Shown here: positions 31,608 to 38,010 of the stretch, piece after piece
Numbering within the stretch: position 1 is the first letter of the stretch
How the letters are laid out: every line of letters begins with the position of its first letter
Origin: Bacillota bacterium
GTDB taxonomy: Bacteria; Bacillota; Clostridia; Lachnospirales; Lachnospiraceae
DNA length: 38,010 nt
Assembly: GCA_023412855.1 (NCBI GenBank)
Contig: JAEZRJ010000084.1
Location: forward strand, 1-38,010
Direction of reading: 5' to 3'
Notes under the pieces: model-generated
Seen by the model: the letters and a program-made list of their open reading frames with translations, nothing else
What the model was told of the DNA's origin: nothing
The model's database searches: none
Translations under genes and position numbers: made by a program

Positions 31608-32828
31608 GTGAAGAAGATAGCGATAATCGGAGGAGGAGCTTCCGGGATGATGGCGGCCATAACAGCGGCGCAGTGCGGAGCTCAGGTGACGATTTTTGAA
31701 AAGAATGAACGGTTAGGTAAGAAAATACTCGCTACAGGAAATGGGAAATGCAATTATTCCAACAGAGATTTTTGTATGGATTATTATTACGGAACGTACC
31801 GTGACATGCTGCCGCAGATTTTTGGACAGTTCTCCGTTATGGATACGGTCTCATTTTTCCAAGAGGCAGGAATGCTCAGCAAAGAAAGGAACGGTTATTT
31901 GTATCCGCTGTCGGAGCAGGCTTCGACGGTATTGGACATCCTCAGGCTTAAGATTAAACGGCTGGGTGTCAGGGCAGAAGTTTCCACAGAGGTAAAAAGC
32001 CTGAAAAAAAGCGGCAAAGATGGAATGTTTGTCATAGAGACGGAAGGAAAAACGGAAAAGTTCCATTCGGCAGTTCTGGCTTGCGGTGGGTGTGCGGCTC
32101 CAAAGACGGGTTCGGACGGAAGCGGTCACCGCTTGGCAGTTGGGATGGGACATCATTTGATAGATATGGTACCGGCATTGGTACAGCTTAAGTGCAGAGA
32201 GGATTTGTTTAAAACAGCGGCGGGAGTCAGGTGTGACGCTCTATTGAGGCTGGGCTCGGATACCGCTCCTGTTCAGGAGGAGAGAGGCGAAGTACAGTTT
32301 ACGGACTATGGAATTTCCGGTATTCCGGTTTTCCAGCTAAGCCGGACTGCGGCATATATGTTGAGGGAAAAAAAGGAAGTTCCCGTTTATATAGACTTCT
32401 TTCCCGATTGCAAAGATGAGGAATATGAAAAGCTTTGCCGGATGAGAATTGATGACAGCAAAGGAAAGAGTGCGGAAGAGTTTCTGCTTGGCATGACAAA
32501 TAAAAAGATAAATATGGCCATGCTTAAGCTTAGGGGAATAAAGCCGTCGGAGGAGTCTGACCGAATAGGAAAAGAGGCTTTGAAAGAGCTTCTCTATTCC
32601 TATAGGAGGCTGTGTGTACATGCGACAGGTACCAATTCCTTTGAGAACGCGCAAGTAAGTGCAGGCGGGGTGGATATGCGGGAGGTTACGCCCCAGATGG
32701 AGTCCTCCCTTGTTTCCGGGCTGTACTTTGCCGGTGAACTTCTGGATGTGGATGGAAGGTGCGGAGGTTATAACCTGCAATGGGCATGGACGAGCGGATA
32801 TATCGCGGGTAAAAATGCGTCCACATAG
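31608..32828 (+). CDS. HI0933/YhiN-family FAD-dependent oxidoreductase
   Basis: A 406-residue flavoprotein. The N-terminal dinucleotide fold is IAIIGGGASGMMAAITAAQC, followed by ERLGKKILATGNGKCNYSN, the diagnostic block of the HI0933/YhiN/BaiN group, and ends with GVDMREVTPQMESSL and ELLDVDGRCGGYNLQWAW. Family members are cytoplasmic NAD(P)/FAD-dependent enzymes; one was proposed to act in bile-acid dehydroxylation (BaiN), but most are uncharacterised, so no substrate is assigned. The start is GTG at 31608 after GAGGTATGG. It is followed after 59 bases by another, unrelated FAD protein. Confidence 0.92.
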   Translation: MKKIAIIGGGASGMMAAITAAQCGAQVTIFEKNERLGKKILATGNGKCNYSNRDFCMDYYYGTYRDMLPQIFGQFSVMDTVSFFQEAGMLSKERNGYLYPLSEQASTVLDILRLKIKRLGVRAEVSTEVKSLKKSGKDGMFVIETEGKTEKFHSAVLACGGCAAPKTGSDGSGHRLAVGMGHHLIDMVPALVQLKCREDLFKTAAGVRCDALLRLGSDTAPVQEERGEVQFTDYGISGIPVFQLSRTAAYMLREKKEVPVYIDFFPDCKDEEYEKLCRMRIDDSKGKSAEEFLLGMTNKKINMAMLKLRGIKPSEESDRIGKEALKELLYSYRRLCVHATGTNSFENAQVSAGGVDMREVTPQMESSLVSGLYFAGELLDVDGRCGGYNLQWAWTSGYIAGKNAST

Positions 32829-32887
32829 AATAAAATATCTTTCAACTATTATGATTAAGTCCGCAGGAGCGGATATGAGGTATAAAG

Positions 32888-34516
32888 ATGATTCGTATTA
32901 ACCAATTAAAGCTCGCCCCCGGACATACGGAAGATGAACTTAAGGATAAAATAAAAAGGACATTGAGACTGACTGGAGGCGAGAGTTTTCGCTATGAAAT
33001 CATAAGGCGCTCCATTGATGCGCGGAAAAAGCCGGATATCTTTTTCATTTATACAGTAGATGTAGAACTGCAAGGGGAACAGGCGGCGGCTAAGAGGAGC
33101 AGGAGCAGCCAGGTAAGCATTGTAACGCCGGTTCAGTACCGATTCCCACTCTGCGGGCAAAAGAAGCTGAGGCATCGCCCCATCATCATAGGAACAGGCC
33201 CGGCAGGATTGTTCTGCGGCTGCATGCTGGCCCGGCACGGATATAATCCCATTTTGCTGGAGCGAGGCAAGGATGTGGATTCCCGAAAAGAAGAGGTGGA
33301 TAGATTTTGGGAAGGAGGCAGCCTGAATCCGGAATGTAACGTGCAGTTCGGAGAAGGGGGTGCAGGAACCTTTTCGGATGGAAAGCTGAATACCTTGGTA
33401 AAGGACAAGGATGGCCTGAATAAGGAGGTTCTTTCTATTTTTGTGGCAGCAGGTGCGCAGGAATCGATTCTGTATGACGGAAAGCCGCATATCGGAACAG
33501 ATATTCTGATGAATGTGGTCAAAAATATGCGCAAGGAAATTATCGATAACGGCGGAGAGGTGCGGTTCGATACGAAGGTATCGGATATTGTCGTGTCAGA
33601 TAATGGTATCCGTGCGGTCATTGCAGAGTGCGAAGGGGAAGTCCTGAAGCTGGAGGCGGAGGCTGTAGTGTTTGCTATAGGCCACAGTGCCAGAGATACC
33701 TTCGATATGTTGTATAGAAGGCAGGTTCCTATGGAAGCGAAGTCCTTCGCGGTAGGAATGAGGGTGGAGCATCCTCAGAAAATGATCGATGTTTCCCAGT
33801 ACGGGAAAGGGGAGCATAAGCTGCCTCCTGCATCCTATAAGCTGACGGCGCAGACAGAGGAAGGAAGAGGAGTGTATTCCTTTTGTATGTGTCCCGGAGG
33901 CTATGTGGTAAATGCTTCCTCGGAAGAAGGACGGCTGGCGGTAAACGGAATGAGCTACAGCGAAAGAAACGGTCAAAATGCCAATAGCGCGATTATCGTC
34001 TCTGTTACTCCGAAGGATTATGAAAGCGAGCATCCCCTGGCAGGGATAGCCTTTCAGCGAGGGCTGGAGGAAAAGGCCTTTGCTTTGGGGCAGGGAAAAA
34101 TTCCTGTGGAGTATTACGGCAATTTCAAGGCCCATACGAAGAAGGAAGAAAAGCCTTCTGTAATTGACGGCGGGTATTTGCCCCAAATAAAGGGGCAGTG
34201 GAAATTTGCTGACGTACACGATATCATGCCGGAGTCCTTAAACCGGGCGTTTGTGGAGGGGATGGAACAATTTGAGCGTGTCATTCACGGCTATGCGCAG
34301 GATAGCGTGCTGCTGTCAGGTATCGAGAGCCGTACTTCTTCTCCGGTGCGGATTACCAGAGGAGGAAACGGACAATCGATGATAAACGGCCTTTATCCGT
34401 GCGGAGAAGGTGCCGGCTATGCAGGCGGCATCATGTCGGCGGCCATGGACGGAATAAAGATTGCAGAGCACATTGCAAGGGAATATATGCCCTTTGAAGA
34501 AGAAAAGAAATATTAA
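32888..34516 (+). CDS. FAD-dependent dehydrogenase, COG2509 type
   Basis: A 542-residue protein. An N-terminal domain of about 95 residues (MIRINQLKLAPGHTEDELKD, FRYEIIRRSIDARKKPDIFF) precedes a Rossmann FAD fold (PIIIGTGPAGLFCGCMLARH), then ECNVQFGEGGAGTFSDGKLN and AIGHSARDTFDMLYRR; the C-terminal YPCGEGAGYAGGIMSAAMDG closes the flavin site. This layout matches the COG2509 group of uncharacterised dehydrogenases. Its function is unknown. GAGG lies before the ATG, and a small TCCGC-AGGA-GCGGA hairpin lies just upstream. Shared promoter with the preceding gene is likely. Confidence 0.9.
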   Translation: MIRINQLKLAPGHTEDELKDKIKRTLRLTGGESFRYEIIRRSIDARKKPDIFFIYTVDVELQGEQAAAKRSRSSQVSIVTPVQYRFPLCGQKKLRHRPIIIGTGPAGLFCGCMLARHGYNPILLERGKDVDSRKEEVDRFWEGGSLNPECNVQFGEGGAGTFSDGKLNTLVKDKDGLNKEVLSIFVAAGAQESILYDGKPHIGTDILMNVVKNMRKEIIDNGGEVRFDTKVSDIVVSDNGIRAVIAECEGEVLKLEAEAVVFAIGHSARDTFDMLYRRQVPMEAKSFAVGMRVEHPQKMIDVSQYGKGEHKLPPASYKLTAQTEEGRGVYSFCMCPGGYVVNASSEEGRLAVNGMSYSERNGQNANSAIIVSVTPKDYESEHPLAGIAFQRGLEEKAFALGQGKIPVEYYGNFKAHTKKEEKPSVIDGGYLPQIKGQWKFADVHDIMPESLNRAFVEGMEQFERVIHGYAQDSVLLSGIESRTSSPVRITRGGNGQSMINGLYPCGEGAGYAGGIMSAAMDGIKIAEHIAREYMPFEEEKKY

Positions 34517-34551
34517 TAATTTTAAGGATAGATGGAGGAAATAAAGATCCC

Positions 34552-35463
34552 ATGGAGACGAAGAAAGTGAAAGAAACAAAGGACGATGCAGATGTAAAGC
34601 GCTTTAGGGAAAGAATAAAAGATAAGAAGAGGATCGTAGTAAAGATAGGTTCCTCCTCCTTACAGCATTCGGAAACGGGAGATTTGGACTATACCAAGCT
34701 GGACGTTCTCGTAAGGGAACTCTGCGATATGCGCAATAGAGGAAAGGATGTAGTTCTGGTGACTTCCGGTGCCATTGCGGTAGGAAAAAAAGCAGTGAAT
34801 ATCAAGGATATAAAGCATGAAGAAGAGGATAATCCGATTGCGGTAAAGCAGGCGTGTGCGGCGGTAGGTCAGGCGAGACTTATGATGACATACCAGAAAA
34901 TATTTGCGGAATATAATCAGGTGGCAGCGCAGATACTTATGACAAAGAATACGATAGTAGATAATTTGAACCGTTATAATGCGCACAATACCTTTTCCGA
35001 GTTGTTCAAATTGGGAGTTATCCCTATTGTGAACGAAAACGATACGGTAGCCACATATGAAATCGAAATCGGCGATAACGATACGTTGTCGGCTATCGTA
35101 GCAGCCTTGGTGGATGCGGATCTTTTGATACTTCTTTCCGATATCGACGGTTTATATACCGATGATCCGAGACAGAATAAGAATGCGCAGTTTATCGAGG
35201 TGGTGGAGGAGCTTACCGACGAACTGATGGATATGGGAAAGGCTTCTACGGGAAGCAGTGTTGGAACGGGCGGAATGAATACGAAGCTGATTGCGGCAAA
35301 GATTGCCACCAGCTCTAACATCGATATGATTATTGCTAACAGCAAGGATATTAAGGTGCTGCACCGTATTTTGGACGGGAAAAATATAGGAACTTTATTT
35401 GTCGGCAATAAAGAGACCTATTTCGATTTGCCGGAATTTGTAGCTAATATGCACAACAATTAA
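34552..35463 (+). CDS. proB: glutamate 5-kinase
   Basis: A 303-residue amino-acid kinase that phosphorylates glutamate as the first step of proline synthesis. RIVVKIGSSSLQ (nucleotide site), VLVTSGAIAVGKKA, IPIVNENDTVATYEIEIGDN (substrate loop), LLILLSDIDGLYTDDPR and GTGGMNTKLIAAKIA are all present. It lacks the C-terminal PUA domain found in the E. coli enzyme, as is common in clostridia. A short charged N-terminal lead precedes the kinase core. A GGAGG site precedes the ATG. The partner proA is not adjacent; it begins at 37191, beyond three other genes. Confidence 0.96.
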   Translation: METKKVKETKDDADVKRFRERIKDKKRIVVKIGSSSLQHSETGDLDYTKLDVLVRELCDMRNRGKDVVLVTSGAIAVGKKAVNIKDIKHEEEDNPIAVKQACAAVGQARLMMTYQKIFAEYNQVAAQILMTKNTIVDNLNRYNAHNTFSELFKLGVIPIVNENDTVATYEIEIGDNDTLSAIVAALVDADLLILLSDIDGLYTDDPRQNKNAQFIEVVEELTDELMDMGKASTGSSVGTGGMNTKLIAAKIATSSNIDMIIANSKDIKVLHRILDGKNIGTLFVGNKETYFDLPEFVANMHNN

Positions 35464-35492
35464 TGAAGTATGAAACGAAAGGTTAACATAAC

Positions 35493-35720
35493 ATGGAAAG
35501 TATAGATAAAAAAATTGCCCGAATCAATGAATTGTATCGTAAGGCGCAGGCGGAAGGACTGACTGAGGAAGAAAAAGGGGAACAGGCAAGTCTCCGCAGC
35601 GAATATATAGCCAATGTAAGAGCTAACCTTCGCGGACAGTTGAACAATATCAATATTCAGGAGAAGGATGGTTCCATTACCAGTTTGGGAGAAAAACATG
35701 GAAACAAAAAGACACATTAG
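35493..35720 (+). CDS. DUF896/YnzC-family small protein
   Basis: A 75-residue protein with the DUF896 pattern: KIARINELYRKAQAEGLTEE followed by EQASLRSEYIANVRANLRGQ. This is a helical hairpin, as in Bacillus YnzC, a cytoplasmic protein of unknown function. The stop lies 23 bases past the start of the next gene, so the two are coupled. The ribosome binding site is GAAAGG. Confidence 0.9.
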   Translation: MESIDKKIARINELYRKAQAEGLTEEEKGEQASLRSEYIANVRANLRGQLNNINIQEKDGSITSLGEKHGNKKTH

Positions 35721-36267
35721 AAAAAGTGTGCTTAAGATAAGAGATGAGCTGCCTCAGAGCGTTAGACAGACTATGAGCAGCCGGATCATAGCAAGGCTTA
35801 TGGATACTGATGCTTATAAAGAGGCGGGAGCAATTCTGTCTTATGTGAACTTTAAAAGTGAAGTGGAGACGGAAGAACTGATTGCAGAAGCGCTGAAAAG
35901 CGGAAAAAGAGTTTACTGTCCCAGAATAGATGAAGAGAATATGGATTTTTACCGTATCACGTGTATGGAAGAGTTGTCGGAAGGTTATAAAGGAATACGG
36001 GAACCCATGCCGGAGGGGAACAAGCTCTTAAGCGGCAGGGATATCAGCATACAGAAATGCTTGATGATTATGCCGGGAAGCGTCTTCGATAAAGAGAGGA
36101 ACCGGATTGGGTATGGGAAGGGATATTATGACAGGTACCTGGAGCGGTATCCCCAGCTTCCAACCATAGCAATATGTTTCGAGTGTCAGATTGTGGAGCA
36201 TGTTCCTGCAGAGGTATATGACAGAAAGCCTGCCATGATACTGACGGAGGAAGAGCTTTATACATAA
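35698..36267 (+). CDS. 5-formyltetrahydrofolate cyclo-ligase
   Basis: A 189-residue enzyme that converts 5-formyl-tetrahydrofolate to 5,10-methenyl-tetrahydrofolate using ATP, returning the storage form to the active folate pool. The basic start METKRHIRKSVLKIRDELPQ, GAILSYVNFKSEVETEELI, and the C-terminal GYGKGYYDRYLERYP are the family signature. The start at 35698 overlaps the end of the YnzC-like gene and has GGGAGAA upstream; an earlier in-frame start at 35668 is rejected. It connects with fhs and folD in the same window. Downstream, the third copy of the GAACAAAAG repeat begins 21 bases after the stop. Confidence 0.95.
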   Translation: METKRHIRKSVLKIRDELPQSVRQTMSSRIIARLMDTDAYKEAGAILSYVNFKSEVETEELIAEALKSGKRVYCPRIDEENMDFYRITCMEELSEGYKGIREPMPEGNKLLSGRDISIQKCLMIMPGSVFDKERNRIGYGKGYYDRYLERYPQLPTIAICFECQIVEHVPAEVYDRKPAMILTEEELYT

Positions 36268-36287
36268 AGACTCCATGCATGACGTAC

Positions 36288-36369
36288 AGATATGCGCGCA
36301 GCTGCGCGTGGAACAAAAGCTGTGCTGCGAAGTATATGGCTGCGAGGGTATTTAAGCACACTTTTGTTC
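36288..36369. repeat. GAACAAAAG palindromic repeat, copy C
   Basis: Runs from AGATATGCGCGCAGCTGCGC to CACTTTTGTTC, same orientation as copies A and B. GGAACAAAAGCTGTGCT and AGCACACTTTTGTTC form the outer stem; CGCGCAGCTGCGCG is an extra perfect palindrome in the left flank. It lies between two convergent genes. Confidence 0.85.
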
Positions 36370-36401
36370 AAAAAATGCTGCAAAGAATGAACCTTTGCAG
36401 C
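36370..36401 (-). terminator. terminator of the XRE regulator gene
   Basis: On the minus strand GCTGCAAAG (complement of 36393-36401) pairs perfectly with CTTTGCAGC (36377-36385) around seven bases and is followed by ATTTTTT. It begins six bases after the stop of the regulator. Confidence 0.85.
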
Positions 36402-36406
36402 GAATT

Positions 36407-36763
36407 TTATTTATATTTCGTCTGAGTATTTCCAAGATAGGAAAGATATTTGACAACTTCCTGACGGTTTGCCTTATTCAGCTTTTCCAAATTGTTAATG
36501 ACTTCTTTTAAGGAAATATCATGTACGTATTTGGAATTTAAATCATAGGAGCCGACGTAGCCGGGTTCCACGCCGAGAATATAATCGGCGCTGACTTTAT
36601 AGAGCTTAGCCAGATTGACGACATGCCGGGAGGGAAGTTCGCGCTTATCGAGTTCATAATAAGAATAAGCCTGCTGGGATATTCCCAGATAATCAGCTAC
36701 TTGCCTCTGTTTAAGATGATTGTTTTCTCTTAAGCTCTTTATCATAACACTTACGTCTGCCAT
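36407..36763 (-). CDS. XRE-family transcription regulator
   Basis: A 118-residue DNA-binding protein. The helix-turn-helix lies at about residues 20-45 (QRQVADYLGISQQAYSYYEL), followed by the typical LAKLYKVSADYILG of Cro/CI-type regulators. The C-terminal 45 residues (VHDISLKEVINNLEKLNKAN and a final KYLSYLG) may be a dimerisation segment. The start at 36763 (MADVSVMIK) follows AGGGG; a longer frame to 36811 lacks a good site. It is the only rightward-transcription break between proB and proA and has its own terminator. The target is unknown; dyads just upstream (36788-36834) suggest autoregulation. Confidence 0.88.
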   Translation of the reverse strand: MADVSVMIKSLRENNHLKQRQVADYLGISQQAYSYYELDKRELPSRHVVNLAKLYKVSADYILGVEPGYVGSYDLNSKYVHDISLKEVINNLEKLNKANRQEVVKYLSYLGNTQTKYK

Positions 36764-36787
36764 ATGAATACCCCTACTTCGTTTTGT

Positions 36788-36834
36788 TGTGGAAATAATA
36801 GCATACGACATAAAATAGTATGTGGAATAACCAC
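36788..36834. promoter_or_regulatory. candidate operator of the XRE regulator
   Basis: Two direct copies of TGTGGAA(A)TAA lie at 36788 and 36821, 33 bases (about three helix turns) apart. Between them CATAC (36802-36806) and GTATG (36818-36822) form a dyad, and GTGG-AATAA-CCAC (36822-36834) forms another. They sit just upstream of the regulator start, overlapping a possible TATTAT -10 on the minus strand. Confidence 0.4.
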
Positions 36835-36980
36835 GAATTTATGTTTTGAAACAAAATCTAACAACAAGGTGTTGTAAAAAATTTAATTTGAGTGATTTCG
36901 TATATAGGAGTTCCATACCGTAAAGTCGAAATTGTGTCTGTATGCAATTTTGTGAGGGCTGTAAATGTCAAAATACAGTG

Positions 36981-37077
36981 TTGCATGCAAATTCGCTCCG
37001 CGAAGCAGAAATCATCTCTTGTATCACGTTCTTACGTAACTTAACAGCAAGTGTTAAGCTACTGTGTGAACAGTAAC
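36981..37077 (-). mobile_element. MITE-like element, copy 3, truncated and inverted
   Basis: Relative to copies 1 and 2 it is reversed. The end GTGTGAACAGTAAC at 37064-37077 is the intact terminal repeat; the inner TTAACAGCAAGTGTTAA and GCTCCGCGAAGCAGAAATCA are conserved. The other arm, from about the middle of the large hairpin, is missing, so no second terminal repeat or direct repeat can be seen. It ends 40 bases before the proA promoter. The remainder of the gap 36835-36980 is AT-rich with small dyads and no gene. Confidence 0.85.
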
Positions 37078-37116
37078 AGAACTGCAACGATAAAACATGG
37101 TATCTAAAAAACATGG

Positions 37117-37145
37117 TTGAAATAAATGAAATTATACTATATAAT
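37117..37145 (+). promoter_or_regulatory. sigma-A promoter for proA
   Basis: TTGAAA at 37117-37122, 17-base spacing, and perfect TATAAT at 37140-37145. AAAGGGAGGG at 37174-37183 follows as ribosome binding site for the ATG at 37191. Confidence 0.8.
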
Positions 37146-37190
37146 TAGTAAAATTTCAGACAATGAAAAACCGAAAGGGAGGGCTTATAA

Positions 37191-38010
37191 ATGACGGATT
37201 TAGAAAGCATGGGACAAAGAGCGGCAGCGGCGAAATTCGAGCTGCAAAGGCTCTCTGCGGAAAAGAAAAATGAAGGGCTTAAAAAGGCGGCGGAGGAATT
37301 GGTTGCCGATACGAAGCACATTTTAGAGGAAAATGGAAGAGATATTATAAACGGCGAGAAAAATGGAATGCACCCCGGTATGATAGACAGACTTCGCCTG
37401 ACTGAGGATAGAATAAAAGGGATGGCGGAGGGATTGCATCAGATTATCGCATTGGATGATCCCGTAGGAGAAGTGCTAGAGGCCTTCACCCGCCCTAATG
37501 GCCTTCATATTCATAAGTGCAGAGTTCCCCTTGGCGTGATCGGTATTATATATGAATCGAGGCCTAACGTGACGGCAGATGCCTTCGGGCTTTGCTTCAA
37601 GGCAGGCAATGCGGTTATCCTAAAAGGAGGAAGCGATGCCGTTTTCTCGAATATAGCGATAACGGCTGCCATAAGGAGGGCACTTAGTGCCTGCGGTGTA
37701 TGCGAAGATGCCATTCAGCTCATTGAGAGCACGGACAGAGAAGTGACTGCGCAGTTCATGAAGCTGAACCGCTATGTGGATGTACTCATTCCCAGAGGCA
37801 GTTCAGGGCTGATTCAAAGTGTTATTGCCAACAGCACGATACCCGTAATTGAAACGGGAACGGGAAACTGTCATATCTTTGTGGATGAAACAGCAGATCT
37901 TGAAAAGGCACTTCCCATCATTATTAATGCGAAGACCCAGCGTATCGGCGTATGCAACGCTTGTGAATCGCTGCTCGTGCATAAAGCGGTGAAGGAGAAA
38001 TTCCTTCCTA
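37191..38010 (+). CDS. proA: glutamate-5-semialdehyde dehydrogenase (partial, 3' end cut)
   Basis: An open frame of 273 codons runs into the right edge; full-length ProA is about 415 residues. The enzyme reduces glutamyl 5-phosphate to glutamate semialdehyde with NADPH, the step after ProB. VPLGVIGIIYESRPNVTADA, FGLCFKAGNAVILKGGSDA, IPRGSSGLIQSV and TQRIGVCNACESLLVH are present; the Cys in GVCNAC is at the catalytic position. It has its own strong promoter and ribosome binding site, and it is separated from proB by the YnzC-like gene, the cyclo-ligase, a leftward regulator and a truncated MITE. Confidence 0.96.
   Translation, partial: MTDLESMGQRAAAAKFELQRLSAEKKNEGLKKAAEELVADTKHILEENGRDIINGEKNGMHPGMIDRLRLTEDRIKGMAEGLHQIIALDDPVGEVLEAFTRPNGLHIHKCRVPLGVIGIIYESRPNVTADAFGLCFKAGNAVILKGGSDAVFSNIAITAAIRRALSACGVCEDAIQLIESTDREVTAQFMKLNRYVDVLIPRGSSGLIQSVIANSTIPVIETGTGNCHIFVDETADLEKALPIIINAKTQRIGVCNACESLLVHKAVKEKFLP

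Noticed and set aside
23877..37077. The repeated 133-bp units as a CRISPR array.
   Set aside because: Copies lie kilobases apart, have inverted termini and target duplications, and no regular spacers or cas genes are present.

Overview
The window looks like a chromosomal segment of an anaerobic, endospore-forming Clostridia, most likely Lachnospiraceae. The reasons are gene content (yqfC, yqfD, a SpoVB-type flippase, ytaF, a BofC-like protein, tepA-spoIIIE, electron-bifurcating Nfn, formate-tetrahydrofolate ligase plus folD, a biotin-linked sodium-pump beta subunit), strong AGGAGG-type ribosome binding sites and sigma-A promoters. This assignment is inferred from protein families, not from a marker gene. 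Nearly all genes read rightward. Exceptions are a sodium-pump beta/gamma pair (16.7-18.1 kb) and a small XRE regulator (36.4-36.8 kb).

Layout. 0-6.2 kb: CNNM/CorC membrane protein, YebC, a protein with a CFI-box-like domain, an O-acetylhomoserine sulfhydrylase, and a polytopic membrane protein whose tail carries a 15-residue tandem repeat. 6.2-6.66 kb: a gene-free stretch packed with hairpins and two copies of a palindromic repeat. 6.66-14.2 kb: tepA, spoIIIE/ftsK, fhs, folD and a zinc-ribbon/TPR/chitobiase-like membrane protein. 14.2-16.7 kb: nfnA-nfnB with its own promoter and terminator. 16.7-19.1 kb: leftward sodium-pump beta and gamma genes, diverging from a ribosomal L25 gene; both transcripts have terminator-like hairpins inside their leaders. 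19.4-23.5 kb: Dabb protein, MORN-repeat membrane protein, zinc-ribbon membrane protein, rlmH, pdp. 23.5-28.0 kb: the conserved yqfC-yqfD-phoH-7TM/HD-ybeY cluster. 28.0-31.5 kb: SpoVB-like flippase, BofC-like protein, ytaF. 31.6-36.3 kb: two FAD-dependent oxidoreductases, proB, a YnzC-like protein and 5-formyltetrahydrofolate cyclo-ligase. 36.4 kb to the end: a leftward XRE regulator and the start of proA, cut by the window edge.

Functional themes are one-carbon folate metabolism (fhs, folD, cyclo-ligase), redox balance (Nfn, sodium pump), proline synthesis, chromosome segregation and sporulation, and ribosome/RNA maturation (rlmH, ybeY, phoH, L25).

The most notable unexplained structure is a 133-bp non-coding inverted-repeat element at 23877-24009 and 29770-29902, with a truncated inverted third copy at 36981-37077. 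Both full copies are flanked by perfect but different 8-bp direct repeats (GATGAAGC and AATGAATT) and sit directly behind stop codons, which marks them as transposed MITE-like elements. A second, unrelated palindromic family (core GGAACAAAAG...CTTTTGTTC) occurs three times. Other points of interest are the paired leader attenuators around 18.1-18.5 kb, an HD-domain protein whose catalytic HD is HR, and a 17-codon leader ORF before ytaF. I saw no CRISPR array, tRNA, rRNA, prophage or intact insertion sequence.
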